From contig CDRNVI010000170.1 of assembly GCA_977017575.1 (NCBI GenBank), positions 124,001 through 188,000 of the forward strand: a stretch of 64,000 nt of DNA. The letters run 5' to 3'. This DNA is from Paramoeba atlantica (Eukaryota; Discosea). Below are positions 9,795 to 24,866 of this stretch, one piece after another. Every line of letters starts with the position of its first letter. Within the stretch, counting starts at the first letter, position 1. A program made the position numbers and the translations under genes. The notes beneath the pieces were generated by a model. It ran no database searches. It was not told where the DNA came from and saw nothing but the letters and a program-made list of their open reading frames with translations.

Positions 9795-11970
9795 AAAAAT
9801 CCAAATGAAAAAAACACAAAAACATTGTCCTCCCAGATGAAATCTTCCAATCTCACAAACAAAAGAGAAAAAGAGAGGAACTAAAAAAAAGAATTACCCT
9901 CAAGAGAGAGAAAAGACAAAGGGGGAAAACAGCAGTGAGAAAAAAAAGAAAAAAAAAACAAGAAAAAAAAAGGGAAAGACAAAAGAAAGAAAAGAAAAAA
10001 GGAGAAAAAAAAACAGATGGAGAAAAAAGAAAAAAAGAAAACCCAAGAAAAGAAAAAAAAGGAAAACTCAAAAAAACAAAAAAAGGGAGAAAAAGGAAAA
10101 AGAGAAGAGAAGGAGGAAAAAACCTCTTTTCTTGATCAGCTAGAATGCCCCTCTCCCCTCTCCCTCCCATGAAACATCCCCCCCCACCCCCCCACCCCTC
10201 CTCAAAAAATTATCATCATGATATTTGTGGTTGATTCTATCACCATCCCTTTTAACCCCCCCCCTCTCCCCTCTCCCTTTGCATTCCCCCCTTTTACTCC
10301 CTCTCCCCCATCACCCACCCCACAGAAAAAGGCAGTTGTTCAAGTCAGTTTGGAAGCTCCCTCAATGGAGGTCACATTGAGTGGAAAAGAGAATGAAAGA
10401 GGAAAAAAAGAGAGGAAGGGGAACTGAAGAGGTCGGAAGAAGAAAACTGAAGAGGGCGAAGAGGAGAGAAGAAGAGGAAGGAAGAAAAAACGAAAAAAAA
10501 AAAAACCAATTATCAAGCTGACAAAGAGCATCTTTTTGCCCTTTCTCTTTCCCGAAAAATTAAAGGATCTAAATCAGCGGCTCAACGCTTTTTTTTTGTT
10601 TTGTGAAAAGGAGGGAGAAGAGAGAAGAGAGAGAGAAAGAGAGACTTTGTTTGGTAAAAGTTTGTGTTTGGGTTGTTGAATTCAAGGGATCTCTCCTCTT
10701 TTTCCTTTGGTTTTTTTTTGACTTTTCATGGTTTGTTTCTTTTGTTTCTTTTGTTTCTTTTGTTTTTCTTTCTTTCCTTTCCTTTTTTTTTGTCTTTTTG
10801 GATTTTTGTCTCAACCTTCCAAAGATTGTTCTGAGGTTTTCTTTCTTTTTTTGTCATTTCAAACTTTTCAAACTGCTGTTTTTAAATTTTTCCTCTTTTT
10901 GAATGTATTTTGGTGACCCCCCAAAAAATCATATTTGAAGTGGAGGAGGGAGAATGAATACAAGAAAGAGAAAAGAGAGAGAGAGGTGGGGAAAAAAAAA
11001 GGGATTGTTGCCTTTTCAAAAAGTAATTGCTAGATTCAATAAAAATCAATTTATTCAAATTTTAAAGAGCAAGTGAGTGGGTGATGTTCCTGCCCCCCCA
11101 CTCCTCTTTTTTTGTTGTTTAAATCAAATTGTTTTGTTGAGAGAAATAAGAATGAGAATTTTATTTGTGACCCCACAGAGTGGCACAAAGAACACACTGC
11201 TTTTGAAGTGTTTCAGTGAATCAACTCACAAAAGAAAGATTTATTTTTGAGAGAGTGAGTTGGTGTTTGCATTTTCGTTTTGGCTCTCACTCTCCCCTTC
11301 AAAATTGTGAGAATGGATGTTTACCCACTCAGCAAGCGCCTCCCATCAACCCTGACAACAGTACAATAAAATGTGAGAGTTTAAAGTTTCCATTCTGGAA
11401 TAAAAGACCTGGACTGGTGGGTCATGAATGCCTTTTTGTGCCATGAAGATCTTTTTCTTTTTGGTGGGCCAAAGGAAGTTTCCAAACTTTGTTCTTGTCG
11501 TTTTCTTTTTCTCTCTTTGTCTTCTTTTCCTTCCTCATCCTTTTTTTCTTTTTCTTTTTTCTTTCCTTTTTCTTCTGCTTTCTTTTCCCTTCCTCCTGTT
11601 CCTCTTTCTCTTTCTCTTTTTCTTTTTCATCTTTCCCTTTCTCTTTCTCTTTCTCTTTTTCTTTCTCATCTTTCTTTTCATCTTTCTTTCCTTTTACTTC
11701 TGTTTTCTTTTTCCATTCTCTTCCTGTTTTTTTTTTCTCTTTGAAACCACGGGGGATGTGATAAGGATTGGTCGCTTGTCGTTGTGCCTTGGGACGTCTT
11801 CAAAGAATCCTTTCTTGATCCCATCCCAATCCTAATCAAATCTGATTTTCTGGTAAAGTGGCCAATCAGGAGGACAAGAAAAGCGAGCAAGTTTCTTCTT
11901 TCGATTCGTAATCCACTTCGGCGGAGAATTCAGATGATTTGTGAGAAGAAAGAGACTCAACAATAATGCA
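9795..11970. other. no gene; purine, C-rich and pyrimidine tracts
   Basis: 9860-10125 is a GAAA-rich tract. 10139-10330 is C-rich with several C7-C9 runs, so the other strand has G-runs. 11500-11740 is pyrimidine-rich. 10553-10650 holds a module shared with 33012-33345. No coding region with believable composition was found. Confidence 0.5.
10553..10650 (+). repeat. CCCGAAAAATT module with purine tract, copy 1
   Basis: CCCGAAAAATTAAAGGATCTAAATCA, read in two parts as CCCGAAAAATTAAAGG and ATCTAAATCA, then a T-run and a GAGA tract ending in GAGAGACTTTGT. The same order occurs at 33012-33345, where the purine tract is three times longer. Confidence 0.6.
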
Positions 11971-11985
11971 GCAACATGCTTACAT

Positions 11986-12690
11986 TTATTGTGAGTGTTT
12001 CGCCCACCTTGGGCAAGGACAAGATGATGAAAGTATTCCAGAAGGAGTAAGCGAAGTTCGAACCAGATAGTTCTTGTTGGCAGTTTTCTCAGCATGAACA
12101 AACCCCTTCTCATAAATATCCCACTGGTTCGGAGTTTCTTGGAGGAACTGAAGTTTCCTCACATCCCCACAAGCTATTATATCTTTTCCTTTTCGAAAAT
12201 TTTGAGAACCACTCACGAAAAGAGCAACAGAATCCTCAGAAAAGTCGGAAGGCAAACGAGGAATGAAGGCCATTCACAAAACACAAAAAAGAACGTTTTC
12301 TGCGCTATTCCAAATTTGGGACCATTTAAATTGGCTGGTTTGGAAACTCCCCATTTGGGAGGAATTTATTCTGGGGATGAAGGTCTGTTCGACTGAAAAC
12401 CATCATCATGTCATTCACCAAATGAGGAAGACCACATTTTTCTCTGTTTTTTTGGTCTCCTGTTCTCCTGCTGCTATTCCTGCCTTCACCATCAACTTGA
12501 CAAGATGGTAGGTCACTTGTTCATCCTTCTTCTCCTTGTAGAAACTCGAGATCTTCAGCAGTAAGAAAGCAGGAATGATCACTTCCAATCTTAACTTCAT
12601 CACAAGTCATCGATATTTCTCATCTTGTATTCAATCCTTAAGTGTTGCAACCTTGGCTGTCAATTGTTTTTGTTGAAGATGGAGTATGCT
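11986..12690 (-). pseudogene. remnant of a YR-element gag-like ORF
   Basis: The minus strand at 12415-12690 is a degenerate copy of the C-terminal part of the ORF at 61532-62272. Both share the FYKEKKD motif (KFYKEKKDKQTTHNL there, SFYKEKKDEQVTYHL here) and, in nucleotides, CTTCTTCTCCTTGTAGAA. The adjoining 95-codon frame at 11986-12273 is continuous with it in direction and may be the lost downstream portion, but I see no motif in it. No second part of the element is nearby, so this is an isolated fragment. Confidence 0.55.
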
Positions 12691-12790
12691 TGCTCTGAGT
12701 TCCACCATTACATGATGTTGAACCTGCAAAAATTGAAAAAAGAAAGTGGATGAAGTATTGTTTTGCTTGTGTTTTTATTGACTTGTACTT

Positions 12791-14003
12791 TTCACTGTGG
12801 CCTATTCCCTGGTTTTTTTGAAGGGATTATTCCCCTTTTTTGAAACCACTTTTTTGGCTGTGAGAAAAAAGAGAAAAAAATGAAATTTATTTTTTTTTAT
12901 TTCTTTTGAGGTAGTTGTGGACCCCAACTGCCAAGTATACAAGGTACATCTGTTGTTCTTCATCCTCCCAAAATATCTCCCCCAGTGCCTTCCATCTGTT
13001 CTGTACCAAACCAAAAGGAGTCTCTGCTCGAGCTTGGAGGTGACTCACATTTTTGTTCCACTTCTCTTGTTTTTCAGTCAGAACTGCTGCTCCTTAAGAT
13101 AAATCAGGAGGAAAATGGGGATCAACTTTTCTTTTCCCTCCTCGAGGTTTGGCAACTGGGGTATAAAACTTGACATCACGTTCACCATTTACTGCTTTAA
13201 GAGTTTTGTTGGCTGTTTCATAATGAGTATCAGCAATGATATGAGCCCCCTTAAAATTATCAATCAGGTCCCATTTAACAAGTTTCACCCACTCCCCATC
13301 ATACACTTTCAGACTGTATCCACCCCAAATCCTTTGGACAATCTCATTTCCATCAGAGAGAAATTGAAACCTCTGGGCAGGGCCATTTGCCTTGTAACTC
13401 CAGGCTCAACTCTTTTTTGAAGTGGACCGTTTTTTGATAATTGGAAGTCCACTGAACCAAGAGAAAGATTTACTTTCTTCAATCCCCTTCTTTTGGGAAA
13501 ATTCTTTGCTCATTCATCCCAACTTTGTCACCCCTCATTTTTGATCTGAGGAACTGCCCAACGAAGAAGAAGATGGCGGATCAACTTTGTGTTGTGGGCC
13601 AAACACTTTGCATGGAAAGCAAAAGTAAATTTAACATTCTTTTCAATCCATGAATAACCAACCCCTTCGAGGTCCTTGAAAAGGCAGAGAGTGATCATCT
13701 TCTCGGCGAACCCTCTTGGCTGTTCAAGATTCCACAATTTCGTTCTCTCCTCTTGCCTTTTCAGAAACTCAATCAACTCAGGCAAGTAGGTTCTTTGAAA
13801 GCTTTGTTTCAACGATCCATTTTATATTCGAGAAAGAGAGAGGTTTGGAGGCAACCTTCTCCAGCAGCAAAACAATTTTCTCTTTTTGTTTCTTTTTCAC
13901 CAAAACCATCACAGCCAAAAAGCAGCCAAAAAAAGAGGGCTTTTTTGATATTTTTCTAGGGAATAATCCTTTCAAAAAAACCAGGGAATAGGCCACACTG
14001 AAC
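12791..14003 (-). mobile_element. IS5/Harbinger-like DNA transposon H1 with 43-bp inverted termini, decayed
   Basis: The left end reads TTCACTGTGGCC, TATTCCCTGG, TTTTTTTGAAGGG, ATTATTCCC. The right end (14003 back to about 13959) reads the same with two or three changes (TTCAGTGTGGCC..., GAAAGGATT). Between them the minus strand holds fragments of a DDE transposase. Target duplication could not be decided. The element is 1.2 kb, the normal size for a single-ORF IS5-like transposon. Confidence 0.7.
12910..13812 (-). pseudogene. H1 transposase (DDE), broken by stops and frameshifts
   Basis: Pieces in order: a helical N-terminal part (13528-13812); a first-Asp region SVDFQLSKNGPLQK (about 13430-13470); a second-Asp motif GAHIIADTHY within 13094-13306 followed by FYTPVAKPRGGKRK; an in-frame TAA; and a Glu motif AETPFGLVQNRWKALG (about 12975-13030). 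The order D, D, E with a PRGG linker is the same as in the transposase at 39163-40082 (DSSDFRI, MVADNHF, SRGGRPK, VEAPYGWCK), so the two belong to one family. The gene is dead. Confidence 0.65.
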
Positions 14004-16086
14004 TGATGAATTTCATAACTTTTCTCAATGTCAATAATCGAAAACAAGCCAATAAAAACATCTTTATTCCTTTTATCATGCTTTTGTTGTGTCCCACACA
14101 AAGTAAACAGAGAGATACCAAAACGCTTCATCAATTCCTCAAAATCACCCAAGGCAAACCCTCCAACATGAAAAAAAAGGTCTTGTTCAACCCTTCAGGG
14201 AAGGGGTATCAATTCCCCAATATTGGATCATTTTCTTTGCTTCTTCAGAAGTGAGAGGAGTTACAGAAACTGTCCATTTTGCTGGATCTTTTTGTAATTT
14301 TGTTCTTTTTGCTGATAGAGCTTGCTGTGCAGTTTTGAATGCAAGATTGTTGAACAAATTGATCAATCATTTTTGTGAATCATAAACCTTCTCCATAATT
14401 TGTTTTGTGATGTTATTCCACAAATTTTGAGAGACTGGTCCTTGTAATTGTTTCTGTTGTCTTTTTGAACATTGAATGCAAACTTTGACATTATTGAGCA
14501 AATTTTTGTATCTGTTGCAGTTTCAACCTGAAACACAAAGCTTGTTCTTCTGGAGAAACTTTTCAAATGTGCATGAATGGCATTCTTCTGGTGGCTTGAG
14601 GGTGAGTTTTCTTGATTTTGTCTTCAATTTCTTGGGAATTCATGGCTATTGGTTCAAAAAAGTGAAACAAGAAATTTATTGAGTGGCTCTCTTGCTTTAA
14701 TGGCAGAATTTGGTTGGATATCCTGTGTTTCCAGGTTCCATTATTGGGTGTTGGGTTGCCCTACGCTTGGGCATTCCCAAGGATATGAAATTGGAAGAGG
14801 AAGGCGAGAGGAGTTTTGTTACAAACCCTGTTCGATTGTCTTCTATTCAATTTGATGCCATCTTGTCGCTCTGCTCTTCTGATTGATCACTGCTCCCTCC
14901 CTCCCTTCCTCCTTTTCGATTGTATTTTTCCCTTGTTTTACTTTTCCTTTTCCTATTTTTCCTGATGTTTATTTTATCCTGTCCCGATTTGATTCTGTCC
15001 TTGTTTCAATCAAAACACTGATTTTACACTCTCTTTTATCTCTGTCACACCCCCATCTCAACTGTGTTTCTCTGCTCCCGCATTTTATCTCTAGTTCTAA
15101 TGTTCCCCTTGTATTTACCTGATGAATAAAACTCACATTTTCGACTTTTCTTTGGTGTGTGTGTTTCTGTGTTCTTTGTCTCCTGCTCTCCAGGGATCTG
15201 TTGATTGTGACAAGTTTGATGGACAAAGTGATGAGACCAGAGGAGAAGTTCCTGGAAGATGAGGAGAAGAAACCAGAGGTATAAGAGGAGTAGATACTGG
15301 AGGACAAGGGGAAGATACTGGAGGGTGAGGGGCTCTGAGAAATATAATGTGTGTGATTTCAGATCAGCAGGGCCCAGCAGTCCATTATTGTATTGGCCTC
15401 CTCAGAAGAAAAGGGAGTTGCATTAATTGTTCTCTTTTCCAGATCTTGCTACAGTTTCTGATGCTGTGCATATTTTGCTAGCCAAGCTTTTTCAAAAAAA
15501 AGCAAGGTCAAGATCAAAAATTGTTTTCCTTGGTGATGAAAGATTTCTTCCTCAATTTGTTTTGCAACTGAATTCCAAATTATTTTGAGTGAACCATCTT
15601 TAAATTCTTCACCGCTCCCTTTCTACACTTCAAAAGCAAAAAGTTTCAACAAATTTCTTCTTCTGTGATTGTTGCTGGATTGTCCTCGAATTTTTTTTCT
15701 CACTCAGCATTCAACCATCAAAGGACAGTCTGCCAAATAACTTTCTTTGTTTGCTTTTTTTTGTATTTTCTGGAATTTCACTCTGAAACCAAGAAAAAAA
15801 ACCAAAATAGGGGTTAATAAAAGGGGTGTGTTTTTCGAAAAATTGGATGTCATGAAATGAAAACATCTCCAAATGATCATCCAACCCCCTTGAGGAACTC
15901 TGTAAAATCAAAAGAAAAGCTCAAGTGATCCTCAAGCAAGCAGATGAGTTCAAGGAATTGAAGGAAAACAAGAGAATTTTGAGGGAGTTGGGGGGGGTAG
16001 AGTAAAAAAAAGAAAGAAAAAAACCTCCACCTGGAGTGGAGGGTTCAAACCACCATGAAAAAAAAAATCAAAAGACAAAAAAAAAG
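14004..16086. other. no gene recognised
   Basis: Mostly T-rich unique sequence on the plus strand. At about 15110-15150 there is a TTTACCTGATGAATAAAACTC stretch (read as TTTACCTGATG plus AATAAAACTC) resembling a polyadenylation region, and 15225-15330 repeats GATACTGGAGG-like text. Short frames show no motif. Confidence 0.35.
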
Positions 16087-16159
16087 TGCTCCCGGTGAGG
16101 ATCGAACTCACGACCTTCAGATTATGAGACTGACGCTCTACCGACTGAGCCACGGAAGC
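16087..16159 (-). tRNA. tRNA-Met (CAT), elongator
   Basis: Seven-pair acceptor GCTTCCG/CGGGAGC (one T-G), D-arm GGCTCAGTCGGTAGAGC, anticodon loop CTCATAA, and T-arm with GTTCGATCC. The A-run at 16077-16085 on the plus strand is a T9 Pol III terminator for this strand. First of four same-strand tRNA genes downstream of the rDNA unit. Confidence 0.95.
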
Positions 16160-16579
16160 CAATGTCAATGTTCAAACTCTGTTTTTTTGTGAAGTCATCA
16201 AACTCAGAAAAGCATCTTATCATCACTGGTTTCTATGATTGACCTATGTGTTTTTAACACACAACATGCTCCTCAACACTCTCAAAACCTTTTGAGCCAT
16301 AATCTTTAGTAAAGGAATGGAGCTGTAATTTCAAAGATCCAACAACAAGGTAATGACTGGACAAGGGGAAACCATTACAAATAATGCCATCCCTGAGCAC
16401 AACCCATGCAATGCTCTACACACTAAAGATAAAAAAATAAAAAAATATTAAATTATTTATCTTCAAAACTGAACAAAAATTAAAGAATGAACAAAGTGAT
16501 GGAGAAAAAGACAAACAAAAAGAAAAGACAAACATGAAAGGACAGAGAAATAAAAAAGAAAAGAAAACAAAAAGAAAGT

Positions 16580-16652
16580 AGGCTCCAATGGGAATCGAAC
16601 CCATGACCTCCACCTTACTAGGGTGGCGCTCTGCCAGCTAAGCTATGGAGCC
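16580..16652 (-). tRNA. tRNA-Thr (AGT)
   Basis: Acceptor GGCTCCA/TGGAGCC, anticodon stem CCACC/GGTGG enclosing loop CTAGTAA, and T-loop GGTTCGATTCCC. No intron. Anticodon AGT is normally read as IGU after editing in eukaryotes. Confidence 0.95.
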
Positions 16653-17050
16653 ACTTGCTTCAAAAAAAAAGATTTTTTTTTAGTGACCACTGGGACATTT
16701 ATCAGTTCACAGAGTTGAAAGAAGAGTTGAAAGAAAAAATAAATCAAAACAACTTTTATCAACTTTAAAAATAAGAAAACAAAAAAAACAAAAACAAATC
16801 TAATACCATTTAAAAAAGAAAATCAAGGCACAGCAAGATAATAAGACGACTTGTCTTAAAGAATTGACAAATACTGGTTGTGATTGGACAAAACTTTATC
16901 AATTAAGAATATCAAAAGACTGACAAAAAGAGAAAAAAAGAATATGAAAAAAAAAAAGAAGGAAAAAAAAAGAAAAAAGAGAGGGGGAAAAAAAGAAAGA
17001 AGAAAAGAAAAAAAAGAGAAAGAGAAAGAAAAAGAAAGAAAAGGAAACAG

Positions 17051-17166
17051 AAAGGGAAAGGGAAAGGGAAAGGGAAAGGGAAAGGGAAAGGGAAAGGGAA
17101 AGGGAAAGGGAAAGGGAAAGGGAAAGGGAAAGGGAAAGGGAAAGGGAAAGGGAAAGGGAAAGGGAA
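17051..17166 (+). repeat. (AAAGGG)n microsatellite, about 19 units
   Basis: An almost perfect hexanucleotide array sits between tRNA-Thr and tRNA-His. GGG recurs every six bases, so the strand could form G-quadruplexes. It is not the usual fungal/animal telomere unit TTAGGG. The long Gly-Lys and Phe-Pro frames through it are artefacts. Confidence 0.95.
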
Positions 17167-17259
17167 AAAAAAAAAAAAGAGGGAAAAAAAAAAAGAAAAA
17201 GAAAAAAGAAAAAAGAAAAAGAGAGAAATTGAAGGAAAAAAAAAGAAATGAAAAACAAA

Positions 17260-17331
17260 TGCCACCACCGGGAATCGAACCCAGGTCTCAGGAGCCACAA
17301 TCCTGCACTCTGCCAACTAAGCTATGACAGC
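17260..17331 (-). tRNA. tRNA-His (GTG)
   Basis: Acceptor GCTGTCA pairs with TGGTGGC (several G-T), anticodon stem CAGGA/TCCTG around loop TTGTGGC, and T-loop GGTTCGATTCCC. The extra 5' G needed by histidyl-tRNA synthetase is not encoded at position -1 (a T precedes), as usual in eukaryotes, where it is added later. Confidence 0.93.
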
Positions 17332-17715
17332 ATGTTTTCAGAAAAAGGAAAAAATAAAAAGAAAACACTTCTGGGAATTAGGCTCTGTCGCCCTGTATTT
17401 TGGGGGTGGGATCTGAGAATGGCTGTGTTTTTCTCCCCAAAAAAAATATCAATAAAAAAGAGACTCTGATAAAAAAGGGTGTTAAAAATATGAGTTTTTC
17501 CAAGCTTTTTCAAACAAGATATGAACATTCTGCTCTTGAACCCCTGCAAGAGATAAAGAAGAAGGAGAGAAGAGAAAGAAGAAAAAAAAATGATCTGATA
17601 CAATTTTTGAATCTCCATTTTGAAACAAACAATCATACCTGAGATCAAGAGTTTGTTCAATTAAAAAGGGGTGGCTGTGAGCCAGGTGACCTCGAAGGGA
17701 TTCTGAAAAAAAAAA

Positions 17716-17786
17716 TGCGCCACCCGGGAATCGAACCCGGCCCGTCCGCTTGGAAGGCGGACATCCTGCCACTAGACTAGCAGCGC
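17716..17786 (-). tRNA. tRNA-Gly (TCC)
   Basis: Acceptor GCGCTGC/GTGGCGC, anticodon stem TCCGC/GCGGA with loop CTTCCAA, and T-arm GGGTTCGATTCCC. A strong T10 terminator follows on this strand (17706-17715). Its 5' end is only about 256 bp from the 28S 3' end, so Pol I and Pol III units are neighbours on the same strand. Confidence 0.95.
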
Positions 17787-18042
17787 ATCTCATCAAAAAA
17801 GATGAAAAAATAACCAAAAAAGAAAAACGGGAGAGAATACAAAAAAAGGAAAACAACAAATAAAGATAGTCGGATATAGTCAACCCTCAAGTAAAATTGA
17901 TTGAACGAAAAAAATGAGAGGGGAAGAAGAGAGGGGATAAGGGAGGGAGGGAGAGGGAAGTAAATATATCTGTTACCTCAAGTTAAAAATAAGTAAAAAA
18001 GAAAAAATAATAAAAAATAGTTATTATTTTTTAATTTAAAAA
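17787..18042. other. 28S 3' external spacer
   Basis: AT-rich spacer between the 28S 3' end and tRNA-Gly, expected to hold the 3' ETS and Pol I termination region. No motif was identified with confidence. Confidence 0.4.
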
Positions 18043-22070
<4,028 letters not shown>

Positions 22071-22393
22071 GTCATCAATCAAAAAAGAAAGAACACTAAA
22101 AGAGAATTAAAAAAACTGAATTTTAAAATAAAATTACATTCAATTTTGAAAAAAAGAAAAATAATAAATAAAGATATTTATTATTTTTTACTATTTTTTC
22201 AAAAAAAAAAATAGAATTGAATTTAAAATTCGATTAATTTTTTTCTTTTTTTTTAGTATCTTTTTACTTTTTCAAGATTTGGTATTATTTTTAAGAAAGT
22301 ATTTCATTTTCAATAAATAGAAAAGATAGAAAATAGTTTCTCAATAAAATCTCTTTTTTGTAAAAAATAAATTTTAAAAAAAGATAAAGAATA
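22071..22393 (-). other. ITS2
   Basis: AT-rich spacer between 5.8S and 28S, with long A/T runs and AT-rich inverted segments (for example AATAATAAATA/TATTTATTATT near 22150-22185). Removed during pre-rRNA processing. Confidence 0.85.
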
Positions 22394-22552
22394 AAATGAC
22401 ACTCAAATAAATATACTCTTAGGATAAAACCTAAAAGTGCAATATGCGTTCAAAGATTCGATGATTCACTGAGTTCTGCAATTCACATTACGTATCGCAT
22501 TTTGCTGCGTTCTTCATCGTTACGAGAACCAAGATATCCATTGTTAAAAGTT
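22394..22552 (-). rRNA. 5.8S rRNA
   Basis: Contains the near-universal GAAGAACGCAGC and GAATTGCAGAA-like (GAATTGCAGAACTCAGTGAA) blocks, and TCGAATCTTTGAACGCA. The 5' end AACTTTTAACAATGGAT and 3' GAGTGTCATTTT match fungal-type 5.8S boundaries, giving about 159 nt. It pairs with the 28S 5' end in the ribosome. The fungus-like wording of these blocks is one reason for the taxonomic guess. Confidence 0.95.
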
Positions 22553-22757
22553 GTTTTTTTATTTTTGTTTTTGTTGTTTTATTCATTTTAATTTTTATCA
22601 ATGAGTTTTTGAACATTTTTTGATACAATAAAAATATCAAAAAAAAGTTTAAATAACAATAAAAATATGTTAAAATACATTTTAAAAAGTTAAACACATT
22701 TTCACTTTTTCAAAATAAGTTATTGAAAAGAAAAGAAGATTAATAAAATAATAATAT
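22553..22757 (-). other. ITS1
   Basis: About 205 bp of very AT-rich spacer between 18S and 5.8S. No coding content; the short Phe/Leu/Ile-rich frame here is a composition artefact. Confidence 0.85.
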
Positions 22758-22917
22758 TAATGATCCATCCGCAGGTTCACCTACGGATACCTTGTTACGA
22801 CTTTTGCTTCTTTTAGTTGGCAAGGTTTACTCAAATTCTCAAAAACAAACTTATTAACCGAAATCAATAAGTAACTGTCTCTAATCCTAAGATTTCACCG
22901 GACCAACCATCAGTAGC

Positions 22918-22952
<35 letters not shown>

Positions 22953-23516
22953 ATCAGCACAAGCTGTTGACTTGTGCTTACTAGGAATTCCTCGTTCACG
23001 ATAAATAATTGCAAGTATCGATCCCCAGCACGATACAATTTCAAAAGTTTACCCAAAATGCCAACCTCGTAAAAGATCAGCGTGACTTTTCAGCCAAGGC
23101 CTTTTGTACTTGTTGATTGTATCAGTGTAGCGCGCGTGCAGCCCAGAACATCTAAAGGGCATCACAGACCTGTTATTGCCTCAAACTTCCCTTGGTTAAA
23201 CACCAAGTGTCCCTCTAAGAAGTTTAAAAGAATAAATCTTTTTTAATATCAATAAAAACGAGTTTTCTTAATAAAAAGAAATTAAGTGTTAACAAAATCC
23301 ACATTTAATTAAAAACCCTCATAAATGTAATTATTAATACAACTAATTAGTAGGCTGAGGTCTCGTTCGTTATCGGAATTAACCAGACAAATCACTCCAC
23401 CAACTAAGAACGGCCATGCACCACCACCCACAGAATCAAGAAAGAGCTCTCAATCTGTCAATCCTAACTGTGTCTGGACCTGGTAAGTTTTCCCGTGTTG
23501 AGTCAAATTAAGCCGC

Positions 23517-23585
<69 letters not shown>

Positions 23586-24866
23586 AGAACCCAAAGACTT
23601 ACTGATTTCTCGTAAAAAGGTACTGGAGGAGTCATCTTTATTCAAAATAAAACGTCTTCCAACCCCTGGTCGGCATCGTTTATGGTTAAGACTACGACGG
23701 TATCTGATCGTCTTCGATCCCCTAACTTTCGTTCTTGATTAATGAAAACATCTTTGACAAATGCTTTCGCAGAAGTTAGTCTTTCATAAATCCAAGAATT
23801 TCACCTCTGACAATTAAATACTAATGCCCCCAACTATCCCTTTTAATCATTACATTAGTTCTAAAAAACCAATAAAATAGACCCAATGTCTTGTTCCATT
23901 ATCCCATGCTAATAGTATTCATTGCAACATTTTTATTATTTTGCTTGCTTTGAACACTCTAATTTACTCAAAGTAAATGAATTAGAATTCTATTTATTAG
24001 TTTTATTAATAAGCAGAACACAAACTCCGAAGAATTTATATCCACAATCTTACTAATAAAGGTCCAATAAACACTGACTCTCCCGAAAGAAAATCAAATT
24101 ATCACCCAATTAAGTGCAATAATGAATATCTAATAAAATATTTAGAGAATATAATTTAATAAAACACATATGAAAAACCATATGGATTAAATTATAAAAC
24201 TCTCAAATCCAACTACGAGCTTTTTAACTGCAACAACTTTAATATATGCTATTGGAGCTGGAATTACCGCGGCTGCTGGCACCAGACTTGCCCTCCAATT
24301 GTTACTCGTTAAGGGGTTTAGATTGTACTCATTCCAATTACCAGATCAAATAATGAACCGGTATTGTTATTTTTTGTCACTACCTCCCCGTGTCGGGATT
24401 GGGTAATTTGCGCGCCTGCTGCCTTCCTTGGAAGTAGTAGCCGTTTCTCAGGCTCCTTCTCCGGAATCAAACCCTGATTCTCCGTTACCCGTTACCACCA
24501 TGGTAGTCCTCTATACTACCATCGAAAGTTGATAGGGCAGAAATTTGAATGAACTATCGTCGGCACAAAAGGCCATACGATTCGTAAAGTTATCATGATT
24601 CACCATAATGTTAACCAGCTCCGAAGAACTGCATTGGTTTTTGTATCTAATAAATACATCCCTTCTCTCAAAGGAGTTAGGATTTTATGCATGTATTAGC
24701 TCTAGATTTACCACGGTTATCCAAGTAGTAAAATAAAGGACCATCAAATAAATTATAACTGATTTAATGAGCCATTCGCAGTTTCACAGTACAAGTGTTT
24801 ATACTTAGACATGCATGGCTTAGTCTTTAAGACAAGCATATGACTACTGGCAGGATCAACCAGATA
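22758..24866 (-). rRNA. 18S (small subunit) rRNA
   Basis: The 5' end carries CTGGTTGATCCTGCCAGTAG, and the 3' end has GTAGGTGAACCTGCGGATGG followed by ATCATTA. The penultimate base of the usual GCGGAAGGATCA is changed (GCGGATGGATCA). The universal GCCAGCAGCCGCGGTAATTC block lies near 24255-24290 and GACGGGCGGTGTGTAC near 22918. Length about 2109 nt, longer than the typical 1.8 kb, with AT-rich inserts at about 23220-23330, 23870-24010 and 24100-24200. Transcribed leftwards with 5.8S and 28S. Confidence 0.96.

Noticed and set aside
7446..10170. Many Lys/Glu/Arg-rich and Phe/Leu/Ser-rich frames
   Set aside because: All arise from purine/pyrimidine simple sequence, occur on both strands at once and have no domain pattern.
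17051..17166. Telomeric repeat
   Set aside because: AAAGGG is not a common telomere unit, it is internal and flanked by tRNA genes.
16884..17327. Long Gly-Lys or Phe-Pro repeat reading frames
   Set aside because: They translate the AAAGGG array and GAAA tracts in both directions and extend into a tRNA gene; composition artefacts.
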